Below are positions 56,174 through 64,000 of a stretch of 64,000 nt of DNA, in pieces. Within the stretch, counting starts at the first letter, position 1; every line of letters begins with the position of its first letter. The notes beneath the pieces are model-generated. The model did not search any database and was not told where the DNA came from. It saw only the letters and a program-made list of their open reading frames with translations. Source of the stretch: Auricularia sp. M13 (taxonomy: Eukaryota > Basidiomycota > Agaricomycetes > Auriculariales > Auriculariaceae); contig CM073203.1 of NCBI GenBank assembly GCA_037042915.1, positions 2,294,001 through 2,358,000 of the forward strand, given 5' to 3'. A program made the position numbers and the translations under genes.

Positions 56174-59100
56174 CTAACTCGGCGAGGAAGACGAAGAGGC
56201 AGCGCTGTTGCTGGTGGAAGGAGGGAATCCGAGGTGCGACAGGGCGCCGCGCTCGATGGCCGCGAGAACGTAGTTGGATTTCTCGACTGGTCGCATAGAG
56301 TAGTCGTCAGCCAGCCAAGTAACGAAAGGAGAATGGCCAGAATATACGCACTGTGCGACTGCAGCATCTCATCGAGTTTCTCGACGCTGCTGATCTCAGG
56401 GGATCCCTCCGGGCGGGGATGCAGGCGCGCAACGGCACGCATATGCTCCGTCGCGTCCATACCGTCCTCCTCGAGCCTCCGCGGCCGCTCGAACTCGTTC
56501 AGCATGAGCATCAGATCCTTGAAGAAGCCCTCCTTCGCAGGGCGCACAGCCGGCTCGGGCGTCGCATCCGGCGTGACGATACCATGCGAAGGGTTGACAG
56601 CCTCGCGCAGCACGAGCGCACGACTGCCGTCGTCCTCGACGAGGCTCTGTACGACGTCGCTCTGGTCAGCCACGTCATCCTCGTCCATCGCAACCTCGTT
56701 CCGCCGCCGCAGCTCGCGCTCAACGGCAGGCAGACTCGGCGGCAGCTGTCCAGCGGGCGTCTCGGGGCTAGGCGGTGCGAGCGCGCGGCGCTGGTGCGCC
56801 TGGATCTGCTTGAGCACCTGCGCGCTGGGCGCATTGAGCCGGCGCCACTCGTCGACGTACGGCCCGACAAGCGCGCGCCGCTCGCCACGCGACGCAAGGT
56901 CGCCGAACGCCAACGCAGGGGGTGGCACAAACATGTCGGGCGGCGCTCGCGCGCAGGCGTCCAAGTACGCAAACACGGCCTCGCGTTGCTGCATCTGCTC
57001 CTCGACTGAGATGGGGGAGGGCACGGCGGACGCCTCCCTGCTGATCGGCTGGGAAGATATCTGCGCGCGAGGCGCCGCGGGCTGAGGCGGCAAAGGAACG
57101 GATGCCACGGGCTGAGATGACAAAGGAGCGGATATGGGGGCGACAGCAGGGGCAGCAGCGGCAGGTCGGGACGGTCCCGCATCATCCTCGAGAAGCTGAG
57201 GCTGAGGCACCGGCGGCGTATCCGGGATGACGATGACCTCCCGCGGCGGACGGGCAGAAACGGCCTGCGGCTGGTTCGGCCGCGCAGCCGCAGCCTGCAC
57301 GTATGCCCCAGCAGGTCGCGTCGGACCGGGACCTGCTTGTCAAAGAAAAGGCAAATTAAACTACTCCGTCATCTGCAAAAGTTATAAGACTGCTCACCAA
57401 CAGGATGAGGCGGCGCAATCAGGCCCTTGGCCACCAGGCTCCCGATCCACGCGTCGACCGCACGGATACGCACCCTGCAGTCCTCGGCGTATCCCGGCTG
57501 CGTGTTCGCGGCGTCGGACCTGAGCTCGTTCATCCAATGCTGCCGCTCGCTGATGCAATACTCGAACTGCTCGCCCGGAGGCGCTGAGCGCAGCTCCTGC
57601 GGATCGCGCGTCTCGAACCCGTTGTGCATCATCCTGCGTGAGCGACCTGCATTTAGGTTTGCTTCCGTTAGCCACACACGTGACCGGGGAAAAGAAAGGA
57701 AAATAAGAACGCACGATGACTCGGAGGAGCTGCTTGAGATGGTGCAACGTTCTGTGAAGGCGCGAGTCGTATCTGCTGCTGCGCTGCTGCGAATATACAC
57801 ATCGTTAGCCACACCGGAACAATCCGATCAAGAACACAAAAGAACTTACGTTGTCGCGGCAACTGAGAATGGGACGGCACAACGACGGTCGGCTGGGCAA
57901 GATGACGCTGCTGAGAGTGGGGGTGTGGAGGAGGAGCATGTCGTTGCTGTTGATGCGGGACTGAGATATGCGGCTGTCCGGGAGCAGGAGCGGGATGCTG
58001 CGAGGCCGCGGAGTGCTGCATTGGCGGACGGGACAGCTGCTGCTGCGATGGAGGGGGATGGTACTCGATGGGAAAGAAATTGTTACCGACCTGGACGCAT
58101 TCGCGTCCGTGCTGGTCGATAAACCGGGGTGCATCCACAGGCACCGGGTGGAGAGATGTTGCGGCAGGCTGGGAGGGTTGGGGTTGGCGGGGAGCGAGCT
58201 GCGGGAGGACGGCTTGCTGCCTCTGAGCTGTTGGCAGCGGGGGCGGATGATGTACTGGCGGAGCACCGACGTCAGGCGGATAATACACCCCCATACCATG
58301 AGCGGCAGCATGCAGGGCAGCGGACTGCTGCTGCGAGGGAGCCACGGTTTGCGACCTCTGGAGTGGCGAAGGTTGCACCGGAGAAGGACCGGCATTCGGA
58401 GGATAATACACTCCCATGCCGTTGGCCAAAGCTTGCATCACCTGCTGCTGAGATGGCACAAACGACCCGTCTACAGGAATCTGAACCGGAACGGGACGAG
58501 CGTTCGGGAACAGAGGTGTAGTCGTAGTTGTTGGCGTGGCCGGGGAGACGCTGGTCATGGATGTAGCAGAATTCCTCCGGGTTTGAAATGAGGGACCAGG
58601 ATGAGCCGCAGGATGTTGACCAGCAGGCGGCGCGGGTGGATACATTTGATGCGAATGAGCTGATGCGTCAACACGAGGGCGAGAAATGCGTTGCTCTCTA
58701 CCCACAGGATATTGCATCATCTGAGGGTGTTCATTTGGCGTAGCTGGCCAGGATGCGTTTGGGTGGACGGGTTGACCGTGAGCGGATTGTGGTCGGGACG
58801 ACGGTAGTTGATGCTGCTGCGTGGATACCGGAGTGCCGGAGCTAGAGGCTTGAGATGGTGGCCGAGGGAAAACAGGGACTGAGACTCTGGGCCGTTGATT
58901 TTGGTTTGATGCGGACGACGTCGAATGCGAAGACGAGGGTCGAACGATGGCGCCAGACGGGATATAATGCAGCTCGCTTGGGTTCACTGTCGTGGGTTGT
59001 GGTGGCAACATAATTGGGACCGGCGCGGCCGATGCGCTAGCGGCATGCGTGCCTGGAAAAGATAGATTCTAGACAACACCGCATGGCGTGTGACAGTGAG

Positions 59101-60207
59101 CACGAACCTGAAACGGAATCATGGTGAGGAGTAGCGATCGGCGCTTGGGTAATCTCGGCGGAATTGGTGCCGATCACTGTGGATTTCGCCTCCTCATGGG
59201 GCGACGCGACCCCGAAACCGGCTGTCGACGCTGTGGGACTCTCGAGCTTGACGTGGGCGTTGGAGACGGCGGGTGAGAGCGTGGCGGCGTCCGAGGACGA
59301 GCGGTTGTGCGAGACCTTACGCCGTTTAGGCGCTGGCGCGCGCACGATGCCGTCCTTCGCGTGCTGCACGGCGAGCCAGCGTCGGATCTCGTCGGCTGAC
59401 ACCCCCAGCGTCGTCGCCCACGAGTCGGACATTGCGTCCGACGGCGTCGGCGTGACGCTGTACAGCTGCTGCAAAATGAACAATGTCGTGCCGGCCAGCG
59501 CTGAAGACGCTATCCACGGCCTCTAAGTGAGCAAATGCGACGGCTGAGCACTGTATAAGCGCACCTGGCTGCGCGTCGCCTTGCTCGGCTTGCGCCGTCG
59601 CGTCCGCGGGCTCGATCTCCATGGCGCTACTGCGTTTTCGCGTCAGGTCCCGTTTCTCTTCCTGAGCGTCTCTGCACGCGTCGTCAACGGCCCTGAGCGC
59701 GCGTTCCGGCGGAGATAACACGTACGGCGCCGGCGTAGAGTTGTTGTCAAGCGCAAAACTCTGTGGGGGAGGAGGACAGGAGGCGGCTTCTGCCGACGGA
59801 CGTGTCAATCCCGATTTCATACAGGCTTTAGGCTGACCGTCATCAGCATCAGCGTTCCCTTCGCCTCCTGCTCTGCGCTCGCAGCTGACGCTGACGCTTG
59901 CCTGTTCGGGGAGATTGTCCGCGTCCACTCGGTTTGCGCCCGAGATTTGCACCGCCAGCTGAGGCTCAGGCTGAGGCTTGCAGCCCTCGCTAGCCACGAC
60001 CGTGTCGGACCGCGCGGGCGAAGGGGACGCGTCGCGTTCCTCGTCCTTGGTCGCGGCCATCTGCGGCTTGACCGGCACGATGCACCGTCTATTCCACGCG
60101 GGCATCGCAGGTTTGCAAGTTTTCGGAGCTGAGACGGGCGCGGGGATGCCAACTGAGATCGGGTGGCGACTGCCAGGGAGGACTCGAGGGTGAGGCTGGC
60201 AGAGCAA
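56174..60207 (-). CDS. Large, mostly disordered nuclear-type protein, about 1,218 aa
   Basis: Seven exons (60207-59565, 59500-59108, 59052-57850, 57786-57715, 57646-57398, 57335-56352, 56286-56174) close to 1,219 codons. The start could instead be 60060 (MAATKDEER). Most is Ser/Pro/Gln/Ala-rich. Ordered-looking islands: MSDSWATTLGVSADEIRRWLAVQ followed by a basic KRRKVS nuclear signal; a duplicated unit GMGVYYPP in the Gln/Pro region; RDPQELRSAPPGEQFEYC...WIGSLVAKGLIAPP; and FFKDLMLMLNEFERP near the end with EKSNYVLAAIERG in the last exon. Looks like a transcription or chromatin co-factor; family not recognised. Exon 1 reads open through its intron, so that junction rests on frame continuity with exon 2. 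Confidence 0.65.
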
Positions 60208-62596
60208 AACAGCAGCGCGCCGCCGCCGCGAGGCAATCGACGCTATTTATTACACATCAATATCATACGGTCCGAAAGAACCCAAACGAACATGCGCTTG
60301 CGATCGTGTGGGAAAGGCCGAGAGCAGGCACATGGCGCGGCGGGACCCCAAAAGCATGAGGCTTTTTGGCTGCCCGCTGGTTCTGCCGCAGCGGAACTTG
60401 AATCCTGTCTGTCACCTTGCCCTCCGACGTGTTCCCCGCCAGTTCTTCGACTTGTCCGCCTGCCAGCAAGACGGGTTTGAAGTGCTCCTGAAGCAGTATC
60501 AAGACGATGCACATATCGCTCAAGATCCATATCAAGACCAATATCTCAGTATGATGGACCCTGATGATACCGGACCCTCACACCATCGGTTTTGCGTTGT
60601 CAACGCACCCAGGCCAATAACCAGGGGCTCACAAACCCTCATCATGTTTTCAAGATTCGATTTTGGGGCACAGTTCAAGCCGGGGTGGCCTCATTCCAAA
60701 GCATAATCTCAAACTAGTGCCAAACCTTGCACTAGTACTGACCTTGGTGTGCACAGGCAACAAAGCCAGCGTCAAAGAAATTATTCAATGTTATAACACA
60801 ACTTTATGAACTATCAGCTTGCTCCAGGACACGGGAACCTTGGTGAAGAAGTGAGCACGTCATGAAAGGTTGCCGCTTGTCAAAACTGTCCATGAGCGCA
60901 CAGCACGCTGTTATTTTAGCATTCTCGACCAATCGGATATAGCAACAAGTCGTCAGAGCCGACGTTGCGCATGCGGGTCATTGTAGTACGCCGTGGGATC
61001 CATTGTGTAGGACATGAAAAGACAAGGTACGCGCGTAGCGAGCTCCACGCACCGTAGCTGTTAGTATTTCCCACTCTCAACACCCGTCCTGTCGCGCCCG
61101 CATGTCCAGAAGCTAATCGCTCCAAAGCGGTAGTCCATACAGTATCTCGTTGCGCAGGACCCCGGACACACGAGGAGAACAAGGAAGAGCGAAGCCAAGA
61201 TGCGGAAGCGAAATTCCCGTGCCGACTCCGCTTCTCTCTTTCGTTTTTGGTTCATCAAGCACACCACCACTGACTGGCACATGCGGTCGAGGCTCTCCGT
61301 CACTTGTTACTGCGCCGTACACAGCACCCGCTCCGGCTTCCTCTGTTACCGTCGTTGTTGAACAAATACTTGTGCGCCTCATCATTGCTCGTCTGACTGG
61401 GCTTCGAATTCTCTGAGTCTCCCGGTCCGCGTCCAACTTCGACCTCGTGCGCGCGCATGTGCCCACTGTCAGTGTTTGTGTGCGGGACGAAGCTCAAGCT
61501 GCTTCTTCTCTGAGCACATATTTGCTCAGCGACCCTTCCTGCGCAGCCGAATCCCAAGTTCTTCCGCCACAGGCCCCGCGCGGTGTCAGCTGTTCTTATC
61601 TCTTTTACCTATCGCGGCATACTCTCCTCCACAGACACCCAATCCACAGCCTGGGATCTCTCCCTCTCCCACACCCGGCCGCGTCGAGCGCTCGCCGTCT
61701 GACTCGTGGGAGCACTCTGAAGGAGCAAGTTCGGCGGAGACTTCCACTTCAGGTTGCACCCCTGGACCCCTGCCACTGGCGCAGCAGGGTAATGGCAAGG
61801 CACTCACACACACTCACACACACCCAGAAGGAGCACGGCCCCTTGAAGTTGAATCATCACTCGGCCCTGCTGGCCCTGGCCCTTGCAGTTCAGCGAAGGC
61901 GAATCCGAAGGGTGGATGCCGCGGAATGCGAAGGGTCTTGTTACAGTTGGACTTTGCATCTTGCATTGCGAGCCTCGGTCCATACAGTAAGTGCGCTAGC
62001 CGTCGCGTGCCAGATACCGCTCGACGTCTTCGAAGGCGGGTCTTGTCTGCGTCTATTCCGCGCACGCGTCCACATACACAAGAAGGGCGCAAGTGGAGGC
62101 GTGCCAGCGCCGCGAAGCCTTCGCGACGCGTCACTGGGTACTCGTGGGGCCAGGCGCGCTGGTGTGCATCGCGCCGAGTGGCGCGCAGAAGGTGCATTGC
62201 ATTGCGCGCTGGGTGTACGATATCGCGCTCGAGTGGCACGAAGTGCATCGCGCTTCGTGGCACGAACAGATGCATTGCGCTTCGTGGCACGAACAGATGT
62301 ATTGCGCTGCGTGGCACGGCGAGGTGGCACCAGAAAATTAAGGCGTGCATTAAGTAGACTGTGTATGATAATCCTACGATAAGACTTCCTTCCTCCCTCA
62401 ATACAAGAACGGCTCGTGGCACGACGTCCATGGCGGGAATGAACTGACGCCAAAAAAACGCCACTTGCATCCCCCGAACCGTGCGCGCGCTCTCCCGGAG
62501 CGGCGGCGCCACCATCATTTTTGCAAGTTGAATACTGTACTGTCCCGCCGCCATCGGCGATACTGCAGCTCGTAGTCCGGGCAAGCCACGACGGCT
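60208..62596. other. Gene-poor stretch, 2.4 kb
   Basis: An open plus-strand frame at 60308-60706 (132 codons) has protein-like residues (GFEVLLKQYQDDAHIAQDPYQDQ) but no context. Around 61805-61825 there is a CACACT microsatellite. Long GC-rich open frames at 61447-62720 on both strands look compositional. No gene is defensible. Confidence 0.3.
62233..62319 (+). repeat. 27-bp tandem repeat, about 3.3 copies
   Basis: Unit GTGGCACGAACAGATGCATT plus GCGCTTC (27 nt); the copies differ at a few positions and the first lacks three bases. A minisatellite-like array. Confidence 0.7.
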
Positions 62597-63613
62597 TCAC
62601 GACTGCGCGATGAGCGGGAAGGTGCTGCCCGTCATGGTGCCGGGCGCGGGGACCATCTGGAACGCGACCTACGACGAACGACGAATCAGCAACGAAGGGA
62701 AACGAGGAGCGGGGGGACAAGAAAGCGCACCCCGATGTGGCTCATGAACCGATTCAACATGCGCTCGCGCGTCTCGTCCTCGCGCGGCTCGGGCAGGCCG
62801 TGCTCCTTGAGCAGCGCGCGCGCCGTGCTCGCCGTCGCGCCGAACAGCGTCGCCAGGTCCTTCGGGAAGTTGGGCGACGGCGTGCCGGACGGCGTGAGCA
62901 GCGGATGGAGTGGCTCCGTGAGGTGTGAGGAGCGCAGCTGGGCGTTGGCGCGCCGGGCTTCGCTGTGTGAAGGTGAATGGCGTTAGACGGGGAAGAGTGG
63001 GAGAGAGGGGGGCGGAATGGGACGCACGAGTTGTACAGCCCGTGCCGCACGTCCTCCAGCTGTTTTTTGTGCTCGGCGAGCTGGTCTTTCAGTTGCGCGG
63101 GCACTTGCTTCGTCAACTGAAATTGAAAATGACACGGTCAGGATCGGCGGGTGATGGGGGACGGGCCGCGCACCTCCTCCGCGACGCGCTCCTGGACGCG
63201 CTTCTGGATGCCGTCGCGCACCATCTGGCGCACGGCGCCGGTGAGATGCTCCGCGATCTGGCTCTTGAGCACGTCGCGCAGGAGTACCTCGACCTCGCGC
63301 ATGCGCTCCTCCTGCTTCGCCTCCTGGCGCTGCAGCTGTCTCCGAAGCTGGTTAATCTGCGCGTGGTCAGTCAGGAATGGGATCGACTCCGGCAACGGAC
63401 CTGGTGCGCGGTGTCGATGGCCGGCCCCAAGCGCGCGACACGCGCCGTCTGCTCGCCCAGGTGATCGAACGTGTTGCCCAGCGCGGCGAGCGTCTCGCGC
63501 ATCGTACCGAGCAGCTCGTGGATGGCCTCGAGGTCCGGCGGCGGCTCGGTCACCGTCGTCTTGGGCGTCGCCGTCGGGTCCGGGGACACTGCGCGCGACG
63601 TCGCTCGGGACAT
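62597..63613 (-). CDS. Coiled-coil protein of unknown function, 262 aa
   Basis: Exons 63613-63401, 63356-63174, 63116-63028, 62962-62731 and 62668-62597 close to 263 codons. Residues about 25-160 are heptad-rich (AIHELLGTMRETLAALGNTFDHLG; INQLRRQLQRQEAKQEERMREVEVLLRDVLKSQI; LKDQLAEHKKQLEDV), so a long coiled coil. The C-terminal part contains FPKDLATLFGATASTARALLKEHGLPEP and RERMLNRFMSHIGV, a compact helical unit also seen in other basidiomycete hypothetical proteins. No signal peptide or membrane span. Likely cytosolic or nuclear scaffold; not recognised by family. Confidence 0.72.
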
Positions 63614-64000
63614 GTCGTCGTCGAAGAATGGAGAGAGGATAAGGATACAGAATTGGCTGTCGCTGAGATGAAGTGCCAGCCAGGATCGCGCAGGGAGCAG
63701 ATTTTATAGCATGCTGGACCCAGGTGACTTGGCCGTGCGCAACGTGGGCTGCGCGTGTGCGGCCTCGAGGCCTGTATTCCCGGTCGCGCATCGTGCATCC
63801 TGAGAAGGCGGTCGAACACACGGGAAGGCTGCTATCGACCATCGATAGGAGCCCCAGTGCTGCGCGCAGTGTCATAGAAAACCCGGACTGAGCTCGGTTC
63901 GCTCGTGGACGTCTTCCTTGCCATCTCACAACCGTCAGCATTGTACCAACGAAGTAAAAGTGTATTAGAACACGTAGCGTCAAGTAAGGAGAAATGTACA
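63614..64000. other. Intergenic to window end
   Basis: Promoter side of the coiled-coil gene; nothing else seen. Confidence 0.35.

Noticed and set aside
61447-62720. Long open frames on both strands
   Set aside because: GC-rich, low-complexity translations (Arg/Ala/His), overlapping in all frames, no domains, no consistent splice sites.

Overview
The window looks like nuclear DNA of a mushroom-forming basidiomycete (Agaricomycetes; a wood-decay type is likely but not proven). Evidence: many introns of about 45-65 nt with GT-AG ends and short branch-point-to-acceptor distances, compact genes on both strands, a fungal Helitron, many MITE-like elements, and a typical gene set (GH79 and GH71 glycosidases, sedolisin, CFEM-like surface protein, F-box-like proteins, an EF-hand/ZZ-finger regulator of a kind expanded in Agaricomycetes). 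Exon models were traced by hand. For the multi-exon genes given with exon coordinates, reading frame closes at every splice junction unless stated.

Region 1 (1-16.8 kb) is accessory DNA. A 1,994-codon Helitron replicase/helicase gene (1.9-9.0 kb, minus) is split by two small TIR elements, each with a perfect 8-bp target duplication; its frame runs straight through both insertion points. Beside it, at 9.5-14.7 kb, lies a dense cluster of small multi-exon genes I cannot assign. Three are divergent paralogues sharing an S-C-Y-x-T-x-x-N-P motif and an intron between that Ser and Cys, alongside two small beta-rich, OB-fold-like proteins. A decayed proline-rich gene lies at 15.3-16.3 kb. This cluster is the best candidate here for an undescribed family or system.

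Region 2 (16.8-24.5 kb): a 791-bp element with 8-bp target duplication and repeated internal modules, then a 15-exon, 1,195-aa EF-hand/ZZ-finger/tail-anchor protein and an 8-exon endonuclease/exonuclease/phosphatase gene.

Region 3 (24.5-36.7 kb): two tandem GH79 genes with matching 10-exon structure and promoters. The first carries a 1,575-bp element inside its signal-peptide exon (9-bp target duplication). Then come an aquaporin with variant pore motifs, cytosine deaminase, a polytopic membrane protein and a short-chain dehydrogenase.

Region 4 (36.7-42.3 kb): five paralogous small zinc-finger genes in a row, then an F-box-like gene. Region 5 (42.3-56 kb): a full-length sedolisin whose catalytic Ser, Glu and Asp are all replaced, a CFEM-like membrane protein, a second dehydrogenase, a TIR element related to the one in the Helitron, a pair of LRR/F-box-like paralogues (one frameshifted), and a GH71 alpha-1,3-glucanase with a MITE in its upstream region. 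Region 6 (56-64 kb): a large disordered nuclear-type protein, a gene-poor stretch with a 27-bp tandem repeat, and a coiled-coil protein gene. No rRNA, tRNA or CRISPR was seen.
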